A stretch of DNA of 64,000 bases from Citrus sinensis (GCF_022201045.2 NC_068559.1:26543501-26607500), one strand, 5' to 3'. Numbered from the stretch's first letter, positions 12,219 through 26,367 are shown. Made by a program: numbers and translations. Notes: generated by a model from the letters alone, not told the origin.

Positions 12219-15200
12219 TCAGTAGTGGTTATTTACATACCATAAGGGAGCAAATGGGGATGACAAGTCAAGAAATGCATAAGGCCACCTGCAAAAAAGC
12301 GTGACCTTAGTACGAGCCATTGAGTAATTTTCTTTAATGTAAATAAGACAATAACTTTAAGAAATACATTACCAAATTGAAACACAAGCATGAACGATCC
12401 ACTGGAAAATGACAAAGATAACCGTCCACAAAATAAAATAGGCAATTCGAAACAGAGGGAACCGCTGAAAGAGAAGGTTTCATTAATCAGAAAAAATGCT
12501 TAGAAGAGAATAGGAGATCACAAGGCAAAAATAATCAACGTACCAAGCAATTTAAAATTGTGTCTCCAAGAAGGAAAACGGCATTGACTGAATGCATAGA
12601 AACAATCAGCTGCAGTTGGAAGGTTAGCACAGTTATCAAATGAAGGGGCTTTTATGTGAGAGAAAAGTAATTAAACTCATCTTGTAAGAATAAAGAGAAT
12701 GAAGGCTCTAATGTATGAATAGACCAGCTAGGTTTTCTATGCCCTTCTTTCATAGCCAAAACCGATTAACTGGAAAAGGAAAATGAAGTAAGATGTCTCC
12801 TAAATTGTACAACACACACAATTAAACAACCCCTCTACAATGGTTGTTCACTGGTTCAACAACTGGAGGAAAATTATAAGATTGCATAGAAATAATTAAA
12901 CATCTAAAGGATACATGCTTATGGGAGTTCTAAAACAGACTAGTCACATCAAAAACTGTCTCCATGTTCAGTCACAAATCTTCCTTGAAGGGATTATATT
13001 CGAGGTTACTTCATGCATTTGCGCTGTGGTTGAAATTTGATAGCTACTGTCAGCTCATTCCCCACACCATCCCGTGACTCACAATCTTCTTTCAAGTTAA
13101 ACACAGGCTGACCTCAAATGATGCTAAATCTTTATAGTAACAAAATTTGCACTATTAGAAAGTCAATTTCTATTGAGGGATTTGACTCCCTGTACAGTTG
13201 AATATGGAGGTCAACAGAGGGAAGTAAATAAACAAATTGGACAATAAGCTAGTAGTACTTACAAAATTCAGACTGAAATCTGCTGATGTTAAAAATGGAT
13301 AAATAATGAGCCAAAATACAGAATCGGTGAGCATCACAGCTCCAGCACTCGTCTATTCATCAACACAAAAGAAAACAAATGGAAATAAACTCTTGTAAGC
13401 ACACATATGAAATACTGATATAAAACCAATAAAAACATGCTCTTCCAGCAGAAGGGCAATTTTGGCCAATAATGTGACCAGAATTGTTTGGTAAATAATC
13501 AAAAACCAGACAGCACCATATTAAGGATGCTTAAACAGTTAATATCACCCAAATTAGCAAATCCCCAACCTCTAACAACAAACAAAATAACTCACTGAAA
13601 TGTTGGCTCCACCCACGAGCATGTACTAGGTTGTAGGTTTGGACAGAGCACCCATCACTTTACCAATTAACTTGTTTATCTTAAATTTCATTCATGAGAG
13701 CCTCGTACAAGTTTCACCCTGAAATATTTCCTCGGTACTTGTTTCTTTTATAACAAATTAAGGCTAGAAAGGCTCAAAAATACTATTTAATCAAGGAGCT
13801 GCTTTTCTATGGAATCAAAATGATTTTATTAGATTATATTTGCTGATTTGGACACAAACCAAACTAGAGTAGATTTTGACTATAAAGCGCCTAAAATTTG
13901 CAAGGAAAGTTCTTATAACTTGTCTTTTGGCCTATAAACCAAAGTGGGCAAGTGCTTTACCTCCTTATGAGCTATTGCATATAAAGATACCACAGCAATT
14001 GTTCTTTAAGGAAAAAACTTGCCTGAAAAACAATCTGAAAGACATAACCCAATGCACCAGCAGTCCTACGAGCGTGAGGTTCTTCGTGGGTATTGGAGCT
14101 TTTAGATACAACGGATATGTCTGCAGTTTCACTGAGTGTGGGAGGCACGTAGGTGCCTCGCTCTGCATCTAATTGACGATGATCACGCCCATGGCATAAT
14201 CCGTAGATGGAAAGTGAAGAAGCAAGCTACAACACAATCTGAGAGCATTAGCAATTTATTCACAGTAACATTCATGTGATTTGAAACATAAGGTGCTGCC
14301 ACTAATCAGAAACCAAGTGAAGATATTGCACACTGACAGATTGATGATTATTATGCTGGAATTGAAATATTATCTGTGGAACTGGATACCAATTATTTAT
14401 ACTATCCTCAGACAGGCAGATTTAGTGAAAACCAAATCCATTCAAAACTTCATCACTAACATATTATCACAGTGCACTGATAGACATGAAGCGAGACATA
14501 CCCCAAAACAGACTGTTACCAGAGTAAATGTCCACCTGTTCAGCACAAGGGAAGTAAAATAATCAGAAACGTGCATTCAGGTAAAATAAAATTTCTTCCT
14601 CTCTCTTCTCATCAGTTCAGTGGGTACTCAAAAGACCTCTTGCAGTTCACAAATCCAGTAAAAATTAAAGCAGATAAAGCAAAATTATGCTGACTACAAT
14701 ATTAACAATATATGTTCATGTTTCTGGCTCTTCAGAACACCCTCTTCATAGATAAAATTCCTCAAAAGGGGTTTCTTGAAGTATGTTTAGTGTGCAACAT
14801 AAAACTACAAAAATGGAGTGCGCAAAATAAAACTACAAAAATATAGATGACTTACTGAGTATAGAAGTAAAATATACCACCTCCAGAAATAAGAGCATTA
14901 GCAGTGATCAATGCAACAAGAACTACAAAAGCAAACACTCTAAAAGCAAGCAACCAAGCAGGATGGATTCCTTTGAGACATGTGTTCCAAGCTTCATCCT
15001 CATACAAAGTCCCAACTGTTTCTTGCTGATTTTCTCTCCTTGCAGATTCTGATTTCCTGGACCCTTCAAATTTCCATATTATAATTGATGCTGAAACCAT
15101 GGTGACTAAGATCCATAGAGCACAGAGGAAAAACCTCCAATTCAACCAATAACTTAATGTGGTTGTATCCGCAGTCATAACTGGCTGCCAAGTACGCTTC

Positions 15201-15253
15201 GAGGATGCTGTTAAGAAACCCAAAATATTACTTTTACCAACTCCTACACTCAT
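12219..15253 (-). CDS. Plant multi-pass transmembrane protein (At1g10660-like family)
   Basis: Seven exons on the minus strand: 15253-14856, 14535-14502, 14226-14023, 13352-13263, 12609-12544, 12464-12373, 12288-12219. They join in frame to 317 residues. The N-terminus [20 protein letters not shown] and C-terminus [18 protein letters not shown] are hallmarks of a conserved plant family of uncharacterised membrane proteins. Several hydrophobic helices are clear: [40 protein letters not shown], the [15 protein letters not shown] stretch, [17 protein letters not shown], and [20 protein letters not shown]. Exon 2 is only 34 nt. The intron after exon 3 starts GCAAGT (GC-AG). The 5' UTR probably has its own intron, with a first exon near 16.0-16.1 kb beside a GA repeat. 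The biochemical role is unknown. Confidence 0.88.
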
Positions 15254-15360
15254 TGTATTTTCAGATTTATATCCCTAAGTTCAATGTTGAACTACAATTG
15301 ACACTTTATACTATTATGCAGATGAATTTCCAGTAGTAAAGCTTTCCCCGACACACCACC

Positions 15361-15387
15361 CCCACCCCCCCCCCCCCCCCCCCCCCA
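15361..15387. repeat. Poly-C tract of about 26 bases
   Basis: A near-pure C run, followed by a short A run, in the probable 5' UTR intron of the minus-strand membrane-protein gene. It creates a spurious minus-strand frame full of Gly residues. Runs like this are length-variable and error-prone in sequencing. Confidence 0.9.
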
Positions 15388-16086
15388 AAAAAAAAGAAAG
15401 TGAAAAAAATTATCATAGTGAACAATAAGTAGATGAAACTGATTGTAACAGAGAAAAAGGGACGAAAACAATAAACAGTAAAAAATAATTTTACAAACAA
15501 GATACAAATACTTGATGAGAAGAATAAAAACTGTGAACCAAAAAAAAAAAAAAAGATTTAATGGGCTATGAACTAAAATCCTTAAAATATTGATTTATTT
15601 TATAATTTGGAAAAAGAATATAATATTAAACTAGTTTATTCAAATCCTGTTCACAGTAATATAATATTGAACTAGTTCATTCAAAACTTGTTCACGGTAA
15701 AGAACTCAATCCAACCACCATTATTCTTGAAATGAAACCCCATTGAAAAAACTTCAATTCTATGGATACGTGTGTGTGTGTGTGTGTTTATTCAAGCAGA
15801 ACAGTTAAAAAGCATGCAAAGAACAAGTACCATAACAAAGAGGAGTAGTATGGGAATCTTGATATATACAAATGAATTCAACTGAGATGCTTACTTAAAT
15901 GGGTTTAAAACCCAATAAAGCTACAATCACATTAAATTGAGCAAAAGTGTCAATTTGTAAGAAAAAGGACAAGTGTATTACTTACAGTTTTCTACAAGTG
16001 GTCAAGCCCAGATGAACAGTTATTCCTCCACGTTATTAAAAGAAAATGTTTTGCTTCTTCTTCCTCTCAGTATGACTGCATCCAAC

Positions 16087-16122
16087 ACAGAGAGACAGAG
16101 AGAGAGAGAGAAGAGAGAGAGT
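16087..16122. repeat. GA/CT microsatellite near the presumed start of the membrane-protein gene
   Basis: An interrupted (GA)n tract on the plus strand, so (TC)n in the direction of transcription of the minus-strand gene. Plant core promoters and 5' UTRs often carry such Y-patch/CT tracts, which fits a transcription start near 16.1 kb. No start site can be proven from sequence alone. Confidence 0.6.
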
Positions 16123-16903
16123 AGAGATGTAAGAGGGTAGCGTGTAGTCACAGTGACGTCTATCTGGGGTATTATGGTCTTTGAAAGGCTCACCTAATAA
16201 TATTAATTGGGTAGACAAGATAAAGCAAACTTCAATAGAAGAATATGACCACCATAAGAGAGGGGAGAAAAAAAGAACACACTATTTCCATGAGTATTTT
16301 TCTAATTTTTATTTAATTTTTTATTCCATTTTTTAATAAGCTAAGTTTCTAGAGCAGACCAGTTGCTTGCTGCCGTACGACTTTAGTTTGTCAACGTGGG
16401 GACGACGACAACATGAAATGGTGAAAATGATTACCTGTCATACTATTACTATTAACCACCCAACAAAAGAGGAGTAAGCATGTCTGCCAAGAAGCATAGT
16501 GAGAAAGATTCTCATTTCATCTACGTAGTAGATTCTCTCAATTAAGCTCATTTGCCACGATGATTCAAACCTTTACGGAATATGTACGCTATGCTCGCAT
16601 ATTCGTTTTACGGGAGATGTTTGTTACAGAATCTGTACCATAGACAGGTCCATCAACTAAACATTATCGATTAGCCATGTGACATTAATAGATTACAACT
16701 GTACATCTTACGACTAAAATGAAGGCGCAAGATTTACGTAGCTCCTGATGAAACCCACATCAACATGCACTAGCCTTCTGGAACAAGAAGAATGGGACCC
16801 GCCCCGTGACATCAATTTACATTTCTTTGTACACATTTATTTACTGGTACAAACATCACCACGAGCCAAAAGGAGTGCAAATGATCTTTCTTTACTTTGA
16901 ATT
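16123..16903. other. Intergenic stretch, no supported gene
   Basis: Promoter side of the membrane-protein gene and 3' side of the CAF2-type gene. No coding region, repeat or RNA gene is recognised. Confidence 0.4.
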
Positions 16904-19900
16904 TCATTTCCGCTGGAGCCTCTCTGCTATATGATCAACAGGTAATGACCCTAATGGGACAACATCAGATGAGTCACTATCATAAAATTCATCGTCATCG
17001 TTGAAGTCATCCTCAGGATAAAATTCATCTTCGTCATAATTCTCACTTTGAGAACCATCTTCGTACTCTGCCATTGAACTACTGGCACCGTCTTCCCTTG
17101 ACAAAACTAACGCTGGATAGGAGTGCTCTGCGGCCTGTGAAATACCCTCAAATTCTTCAACCTTCTTCAAAAGATCATCAGGACCAAGATTAATCTCATC
17201 CAGTACCAATGCCTTGGTTGATTCAATTGCGCGCTTCCAAAGGGATATCATTTTAGGACTTGATCTAATGGTTCCTTGGCTAGGGTCATCACTAGGCGTC
17301 CCTAAAAAGCATAATGGAAAATTGATGAAAAACTAATTGTAACAGAATATAGTTAATTATCAATCAAGTAAAAATATAATTCAGCAGCGAGCAGAAATCA
17401 AGCAGAACATCGAGCAGAAATGTCATGACTATGAAATATAATTAAGCAATCAGTGAAGAGAATATAATTAAGCAGCAATCAGTGAACAAATTGAATGCTG
17501 GCCAGAACATCGAGCAGAAATGTCATGTACATCAGTCCTCTTAAACAAAAAATAAATAAATAAATAAAAAATAAAGGAAGGGTAACTGACCACACTCGTT
17601 ACTGCCAATCCTAAAATACAATGAAATATCATGATTATCCAACCTTTTCTTAAGGATAAGTAACTACATTAATCTAATCCTCCAATTTGTAATTTAGACC
17701 CGCAAAAGATACAAACACGAGAGATTGCAGATGATTAGCTTGCTGGTTTAATAAATAGTCATAGTTGATATAATGTAGCTCTAGGGTATGAAATTTCCAG
17801 GAAACAGCTTCTGCTGCAACATTTGATATGGGATGTTTTTAACTTTCCAACCAGCAGTTTCCCAGTTTCCCTTTCATGAATTCCAATGCTTAGCAGAAGC
17901 TTCCATCTTGTTTGAAATTTGCCTCAATTGGTCAGACAAATCCATTTTTCCATATGAAATCTACCAACACAGTTTATGCCACTAAGAAGGTTGGGCTCCG
18001 CACAAGATGTACACTATCTACATGCAACTTACAGTCTTTCCGTTCAGCAATAAAACCTCCAACATGACACTTGGGAATTACATTAACCGCTAAAAGACTT
18101 ATAGGTGTGTGACTTATAATGACAAAAATCAAGTGTCTTCCCATTTGAGTCATGGGAAGACTAATGGTTATTCAAATGAAGTTTTTATAGAAATTTCATT
18201 TATCTTTGAGAGACAATTCCAATCTTCAAACTCTTAAATGCGTACCTGAACCATCTGCATCTCCAGCAATGTCAAGGTCAACAGGATTTGAAAATGAAGG
18301 AGGTTCTGGATACATTGATTTCCAATCTTTTCCTCTCCACATCAATATCTGTTCATCGTCAAAAGATAATAGCACGCAGGGAACCAATTCCTGACCAAAA
18401 ATGAAGAGGAAAGAATTGGAGAAACAGAACATGATACCCAAACTACTTAGGAAAGTGTGAAAATTTCAAAATTTAAAGCAACTCCAAACAAATTTGATAG
18501 TTATTCTACCCCTGTGTGAGTAGCTGCAGATATTTGCCATTCCTTTTAGTGCCATTTAATATTTCTTTTTAAATTTCACAGGTGAAGATCTGTCATAAAA
18601 TGAGACATAAACCACGGCACAGGTACAGTGTAGGAACATAGATAAACAGAAATTGTACACAGACCTTAAGCTTAGCACCCAACTTCTTGTAATCACTTGC
18701 ATGCATCCCTTTGCAGTTAACCTTAACCAATGAACTTCCTTCAAAAGCATTCCTAACATCTCTCACCAGGGTAAGGTACACTCCATTTTTTGCTGCAATG
18801 TGCAAAAAGAAAAGCATTACTTAAACTCACAAGTGTAAGAAATTTTATGATGAAAAAAAAATGATGCACATAAAATTCCTTCGGAAAGCACATGCATGAG
18901 TAATATCAAACTAAAGAACAAGCTGAATTCATGGCACAGGCAAGCAAATCCATCAACATGAAATAAATTTAGGAATTGACGTAACACATAAAAGGAGTAT
19001 GTACGTCAGATGTTACAAATAAATTCACAAGCTGTGTGCCCAGTAAAAATAGAAATGGAAAGCTAACTGTCAAGAGTGAACAATCAATCAATTCAAAACA
19101 TCTCATGTAGAGCACGATTCTAAATGCAAAATTTACAACTTGGGAATAATTCACACCAGAGGCGACTTAATTCTAACTTCTAGTACAAGTGAATATACAA
19201 GGGAAGAAGATTATATGGAACAATATATGGATTATCAATGATATCATGCTCTTAAACCACAAAATAATACGGGTATTTTAAGACATCCAAGTGCTTCCAA
19301 GAATTCAACTTCTATACTGCTAAGAACAAAGATAATGAAAGAAGGTGTGTGATTAAATGAGGATACACAACCCTTGCAACAATTAGATCACTTGTAGGAA
19401 TTAAATGTGGATGGCTCACCTAATTTACAAATAGGCAGCAGGGATTTCCCTTTCCTCCGCAACTCATCGGCTTCATGTTTTGTCAATCCTTCAGGGGCTT
19501 CTTGGATAAGCTTTGGGTAAACGGGAGCAGCTGGTTTCCAGAGCATCAGTGGGTATTGAGGACGAGTGCGATAGTTATAGTTCCTGCCCCGGAAAAGATA
19601 AACTAGACCACCAACTCGAAAAATGATCTTCCCCCCTGTTTTTTCCTAACAGTAAAATATAAACTTGAGAGCAGACAGCATAAGAGCTTATCTCATAAAT
19701 AATTACTAAAATTGAGAGCATAGCATACCATACATTAAGCAAACTAGCAAATAATCAATATATACTACCTCAAGACGGCGGCAAACATTATCCATATCGA
19801 CAGTAGGAACACCTTTGCATTTAATTTTGATGACACGACGCCGCTTCCAATGGGAGTGTATCAGCTCCAGCATATTATGCGTCAATCCGTCTCTTCCAAG

Positions 19901-20530
19901 GTTAACTTGACGATTATCCTTCAAAAGAGGCTTAACAAGCATGCTAATTTCCCACCTCTTCAATGGCTCCCCGAGAATCTCCTCTCTCGTCTTCCCTTCT
20001 TGTGGATACTTCCCGAGAGGAAACGGCCCCGGCATTTCCACGTGTTTCACGCCCTTTTTGCCGGGCAGCGGCGGGTTAAACGAGTCAAAGAGCGGGATTT
20101 TTTTCTTAGACTTTTTCAACGGTTGTTTTCCGGTCCAAGGCCGCGGCATCGTGGGTGGACCGAAAGGCAAGAAAGCCGGTTCGCGGATTGCCAAGGGTTT
20201 AGCTTGTGGAGTCTCTGTGTAACTGTATTGGAACTCGAATGGAGCCCCCGGTAGCCGATAGGATACGCCGGACTCACCGATGGTAACACCGCGGTCGCCA
20301 TCTGATGCGATGACTCCCGGATTGACGGGCTTGTAGTAGCGTGTATGACGGTGAGGGAGCTTGAAGGCCGGATTGGGTCTAGATTTGGGTTTTTGTTCTT
20401 TTGGGGGATATTTAGGAACGGGGATGGGTGGTGGCGTGGAGGGTGGCGGCAACCTGGGGTCCCTTGGAGGTGGAGTTGACGGAAGGGATGAGAAGAGGTT
20501 ACCGTCTGGTAGCGAAGCTAGAATCCGCAT
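16904..20530 (-). CDS. CAF2: CRS2-associated factor 2-type CRM-domain splicing factor
   Basis: CAF proteins bind CRS2 in chloroplasts and promote splicing of group II introns. Exons on the minus strand: 20530-19769, 19645-19420, 18792-18665, 18390-18246, 17301-16904. They join in frame to 552 residues, close to the length of plant CAF2. The start is ATG 20530 ([18 protein letters not shown]). The basic, Ser/Pro-rich N-terminus fits a plastid transit peptide. The CAF signature [14 protein letters not shown] precedes two CRM domains. CRM1 (about 186-282) contains [18 protein letters not shown] and [16 protein letters not shown]2 (about 308-405) contains [17 protein letters not shown] and [15 protein letters not shown]. 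The tail is strongly acidic (EYDEDEF-type runs, DDDEF). CAF1 or a mitochondrial CAF are alternatives, but the N-terminal motifs favour CAF2. It shares a 480-bp promoter region with the ubiquitin-eS31 gene. Confidence 0.88.
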
Positions 20531-21481
<951 letters not shown>

Positions 21482-24400
21482 TCGAGATTAGGTGGTTGTT
21501 TTGCTATTTTTAATTAGTATTAATTACTATGGTTTTTGTGGTTCAAAAATTATGACTCTTTCGTAATTTTGTTTGACTATATACTTGTTTGCTGGAGCGT
21601 TTTAATTAAATGGTTATCTGTTTTAAATTTTAATTGATGAATCTTTTATGATTTCTGCTTGTTTTGTTTGTTATATAATTGATGTTATTGATTCTTGATT
21701 GGATGCATTGATCTATTCTGTTAATTTGATGGAATATTGTCTAGGATTTGAGTATTGTGGGGGAATAATTTAGTGGTAATTGATTTTCGTGTAGGAGTGC
21801 TATTCTACATACGAACAATTAAGTTGGAATTAAAGGACTAACGCTGGAAATTATTAAGAACTTTGTGGGTGGGTCAGAAGTTTTACACAAGAGTACTTAG
21901 AATCTGTTTTGAATTTAGTTGGATGCGTAAATTATTTTGGGAGTTTGAATTGATTATGTACATTTTTTTTCTCTGAAAACTGGTTGAGAGAAATGTTGAA
22001 AGGTAATTATGACTTTGTTTGAGGAAAGAGTTATTGGAAATGTCTTTAGTTTTCCCCTTTTTTCTCCGGAGATGGTTTAGCTAGATGCAGCTATATGTTC
22101 TTTTCTGGAAATGTTTTATGCTCTTATTTATGTTAATTATTGATGATATTGCTTTTCCCCCCTATAAAAGAATTTTACATTCTCTCGCATCTAATGGATA
22201 ATCATTCTTATGTTTTATGCTTTTATTGGCTGCTGCATACTCATCTTTGGGAAATGTCTGAGCTATCAATGAGTAGCTTCATTCCTTAGAATAGGGTTCT
22301 GTAGCAGGCAGCCCAGCGGCTGGCAGCTTTCCCAATCATGTTTTTTAATGTATGACCCAAACTGATCTTTATTATGGAGCTTCTGCTTGCCTCACTAGAG
22401 TTAGAGCTGGCTGTCATTTGCAATTTGAGAATTCATAATAGACTGCTTAATTAGGAGTATTGATATACCATGTTGCTTAATATCCTGGTGAGTTGTTTCA
22501 ATCCAGGACAAATTTGGGAAGCATAATTTGGACATATATCATTTTAAATGTTTTGATATATTTTGATTAGTATGTTGCAGAGATACAATTTCTCAATATA
22601 TGTATGAGTAGTGGGTTGAGATAATGAAAATGAAAGATCATGCATGATTGCTTTCCTAGTGTTGGATTTGGCCTAGTTGCAGTGTTCATAGTTTGAGATC
22701 TACATGGATTTTAGGTATTCTTTGAGCTGCTCTTAAGTGTATTATTCTCAACTGTTGGTGTTTGGTGTGCCATCGTGGATCATGTGTCCTTCATCCCCCA
22801 CCGTGCCCACACATGTTAATCTTCAACTCTGTTGGAAGTGGTTTTGTTGATTTGATAGCCATTTTGTTGGTTGCTTTCAACTCTGGAAGGTGGATGTTCA
22901 TTTTTCCATCATATTTGCAGATGGATATCTTCTTATAATAATCGTTGGATCTGAAATTCTTTCTGAATCATAATAATTAAGTAAAGGCTGATGTTACATG
23001 CTTCTTAATTAGTTGAATTTATTTACAAACCACCCTACCTTTGCTAATCAGGAAAATTTTATAGAACACCCATCAGAAAAAAAATATAAAACAACCCACA
23101 TCTGCAGGAATCAATGGCCTCTCTAGCCTCCCTGACCGGCAACTGCAAGCAGGCAATAGTGATTGTTAAGCTAGTTTACGGGACGCGAGAGTAATTGGGT
23201 TTGGCAGTGGCGGCATAACTGCTGGACCTGGACCGCTCTACTGGAGCTTACATCTCCTGAGGAAACTTGACCATGGACTCTATCATCTTCTTTTTCATTA
23301 AGCCTTCCATAGGTCACACTCTTTAAAAGTTTCGACAAGTAAAATATGACCAGAGTTTCCTGTTTTTAAGCAATAGACTCGAGGGACTAGTTTGCTACCA
23401 TCCAACTCCATCTGTTCAACAGATAACGGGTGGCGGGTTACACATTAATTAGTCACTCTCTAGAATTCTTCTCAATTTCAATGGATTAAAGGTGAGGTCT
23501 CAGTCTCAGTAGCTGGAGTAAGATTTGGAGAGACATTTATGAATGATAGAGGATAATTGCGATTTTCTATTTCAAAACTTTCAGCGTCGTTTTCTCCTTG
23601 TCCAGTTGTCCCAAATCAAGTGCTCCTGGCTCAATTTTTTACAAGCATTTTTAGGTAACATATTTTTTGGATTAGAAATCTGAATAGATTTGAATATTTT
23701 TAAATTTTGGATTAGAAATCTGAATAAATTTGAATATTTTTAAAATTTAAAAGGGTTTGAATTTCTTTTAAAGTTTGATATTTGAATATGAGTATTTAAC
23801 TAAAGTGTTTGTTTTTCTTTTTTTAATATTTGAATATAAGAGGTTTTTTTTTATAAATAAAGAACATTTTAACCGTAGTCATTTGACATTTATGTCTTTA
23901 CAAGTCAAAATAAAAAAATTAAATTTCATAGTTTAAAAAATAGATATATTTTATAAAGATAGTTTTATATATAATATTTATTTATTATCCAGATTTTTTT
24001 CTATTTAAATGAAAGTCACAAGTATGAGGCTATTTGAGGTTCTGGATCCACCAATTTTCTCTCTATACCTTTGTAATTAAGAATTTTATTATCTAAATAA
24101 TCTTTGAAAAATTACTTAATAAACTTTGCTTTCTCTTCTCAATTCCTCAAATTCTCATCAATTCATTCGAGTATATTTCTTTACTTGCAAATAATTGATA
24201 TTACTAACTGAAAAGAACAAAAACTAACCATTTAAAAATGAACATCAACAAATTTTTTATTAGTTATGAAAATAAATATCATGAAATTAATTTTTACTAA
24301 ACACAAAAGCTAGTAGACATCAAGAAAAAAAAATCCTTAGACATAGAAAACATGAACTAGAGATCGTGATATATTAAGAGAGATAAAAAAAAATAAAAAA

Positions 24401-24762
24401 GAGAGTGAAATTGAGTGTTTAATTTATAAAATATGAAAGTAGAGAGAGAATATGCAATTGTAAGATAAAAAGAGAGAGATTATTAAAGGGTAATTTTGAG
24501 ATCTTAAAATTTAAAAATTTTAATAATGAATTCAATTTTTAAAATGGGTGTATAAAAAATTTTGATAGGTTCAAATAGTCTCACCCCAATTGCAAAAGTT
24601 TAGTTTTTTTTTTTTTAATTCTAAATGTAAAAATATGAAAACCAAATATAAATTACAAAAAATTAATAATTTTTAAAAAAAATTGATAAAATTTAAATTT
24701 CATACATTTAACAAACAATCTCTTAGATAACTCAGTCGAGCATATTTCCATTTTTTACTTCT
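21482..24762. other. Intergenic stretch with a short tandem duplication, no supported gene
   Basis: The first few hundred bases are the 3' UTR of the ubiquitin-eS31 gene. A 40-bp unit (ttttggattagaaatctgaa...) is duplicated at 23665 and 23705. The 23.1-23.4 kb piece is less AT-rich and opens with a short ATG frame (MASLASLTGNCK...) that stops after 26 codons. It may be a worn gene fragment, but I cannot name its source. 23.6-24.7 kb is very AT-rich. Confidence 0.4.
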
Positions 24763-25489
24763 ATATAAAAAGAGAAATGCTAAAGGTCGGGAACGCTAAG
24801 AGAACACTGAAAGAAACGGCAAGTTGTGCTGCCGTTTCGTGTTCTCTCAGCTCCCCCCCCCCAACATGACTAAGAAAGCGAACCCCCACGTGAAAAAATA
24901 CTTCAGCTCAAGTCACTTTTGTCAAAAGCTGCCGTTTGGCCCCACACTCAAGTCACTTTTGCCAAGTGAATTCTGCCCCCCACATGAAAGTTTGGGTTAT
25001 CTCCTTGCTCATGACCAAGCAAAGCTAAGTTTGAGTTCTCTCCTTGCTCCTTCACTCGTTCACTTTTCCTTCGTTTCTCGTTCACTTATTTGCTCATCAC
25101 AAACCATCACAAACCCAGATAACTTGCTCCCATTAATTTCAAATATTAAACTGCTTTGTTGAGTTCTACAACCTGAAAGTACAATTCTTTTAACATTCTA
25201 ACAGCATCCTAGTTCACAGTTAGATATCATAAACAAATGTTAACATAGTTAATGCCAATCTTTATTCCATGAGAACTTAAAATATCCAAAAGAGATGCAT
25301 CTACCCTACATATCTATTTACACAACAAGTGTCCCTTCAATTCCAACAGAATATACATGCCTCTATCTTAAGATTTCATATGGCACTGAAATTCAAAATT
25401 TCGTCAACTGATAGAAGCCACCACACAATGGCAAAATATATATGTTTATTATCAAAGAACAGAAGGCATCATTTGAGCAAATTAAAGAG

Positions 25490-25534
25490 ACAACTATTCT
25501 CAGTCATTCTTCTTAATATGGGATAGACTTCTTG
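25490..25534 (+). repeat. Displaced 45-bp copy of the hydroxylase fragment
   Basis: These 45 bases (acaactattctcagtcattc...) match 26658-26702 with one substitution. In the downstream copy they encode the YNYSQSFFSIWDRLL segment in its normal place. Here they sit upstream of more N-terminal gene sequence, so the captured piece was rearranged. The join to ...tatcgtcatatcc runs through the shared bases ttcttg. Confidence 0.85.
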
Positions 25535-25538
25535 TATC

Positions 25539-26367
25539 TAGGGATGACAATTGGATCGTTTCATAATAGATATCCACAATATCCATCTAATTGGATCGGA
25601 TAATATCCATTCAAAATTTTTTGGATCTTGAAATGGATATTTTAAAATTATATCCAGATAGATATGGATGGATATGAATAATTATTTTTACCCAATGGAT
25701 ATCCGTTTAACCCAACACAAGTTTAAAAAGTTTTAATTTTATAAAATAAAAAATAAAAAATATAATAAACAAACAATTGTAAAAATATTATATTAACTAG
25801 TGAAAAATTTAAATTCCTCTTATATTAAAAACTAAAGTTTTCAAAATTACCCTTTAATTTTTTAACTTATTTAATACTATTAATAATTATTTTATTTTAT
25901 TAATTTAATATTATAAATGGACCTCCACCGGAATGTCGCCGGACCACCACCGGACATCGCCAGAATGTCACCGGACCACCATCGGATCTCGCCGGAAGGT
26001 CGCCGAAATACCGTCAGCTTCGCCGGAAGGTCGCCGGACCTTCGCTGGAATTCACCGGAAAGTTGCCGGACCTCTGCCACCGACCACTGAACCGCCATTT
26101 TATTTTATATAGATATTATTACTAATATAAATAATTTAATAGCCAAATTTGATATTGGAATTTTAACTATTTTATATTATTATTTTTATATAATAAAAAT
26201 AAAATATACATGGATATCTATGGATCTCCATAGCTATATGGATAAAATCCATATCCATGTCCAATATTAAATATTGGATATGGATATAGATATATCCATT
26301 ATGGATAATTATGGATTTGTATTTGGATGGATATTATCCATCCATAATTGGATATTTGTCATCCCTA
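25539..26367. mobile_element. hAT-type element, 829 bp, nested inside the Mutator-type element
   Basis: The termini are perfect 12-bp inverted repeats, tagggatgacaa and ttgtcatcccta. They are flanked by an exact 8-bp duplication, cttgtatc (25531-25538 and 26368-26375), characteristic of hAT insertion. Subterminal zones on both sides are dense in the word ggatat/atatcc and its palindrome ggatatcc, recalling a transposase-binding array. A GC-rich block (25919-26096) made of variants of cgccggaaggtcgccgga interrupts the AT-rich interior. No transposase is encoded. It inserted into the captured hydroxylase fragment and therefore arrived after the Mutator-type element had taken up that cargo. Confidence 0.9.
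25919..26096. repeat. CCGGA-rich short-repeat block within the hAT element
   Basis: About 180 bases built from irregular 9- to 21-base variants of tcgccggaaggtcgccgga / tcgccggaccacc, very GC-rich against AT-rich neighbours. It is open on the minus strand, but the predicted peptide is repetitive and looks fortuitous. Confidence 0.75.

Noticed and set aside
14281-14562. Plus-strand frame across an intron of the membrane-protein gene
   Set aside because: It overlaps a verified minus-strand exon (14535-14502) and has no recognisable features.
15292-15507. Minus-strand frames with a Gly-rich run
   Set aside because: The Gly residues come from the poly-C tract at 15361-15387, and the region lies in the presumed 5' UTR intron of the membrane-protein gene.
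19850-20254. Plus-strand frames of 93-134 codons opposite the CAF2-type first exon
   Set aside because: They are complements of a well-conserved coding exon with high GC; no homology was recognised.
23110-23190. Short ATG frame MASLASLTGNCK...
   Set aside because: It stops after 26 codons and the following sequence offers no credible exon. At most a worn fragment.
25892-26098. Minus frame through the CCGGA repeat block
   Set aside because: The peptide is a product of the repeated nucleotide words and lies inside a transposon.
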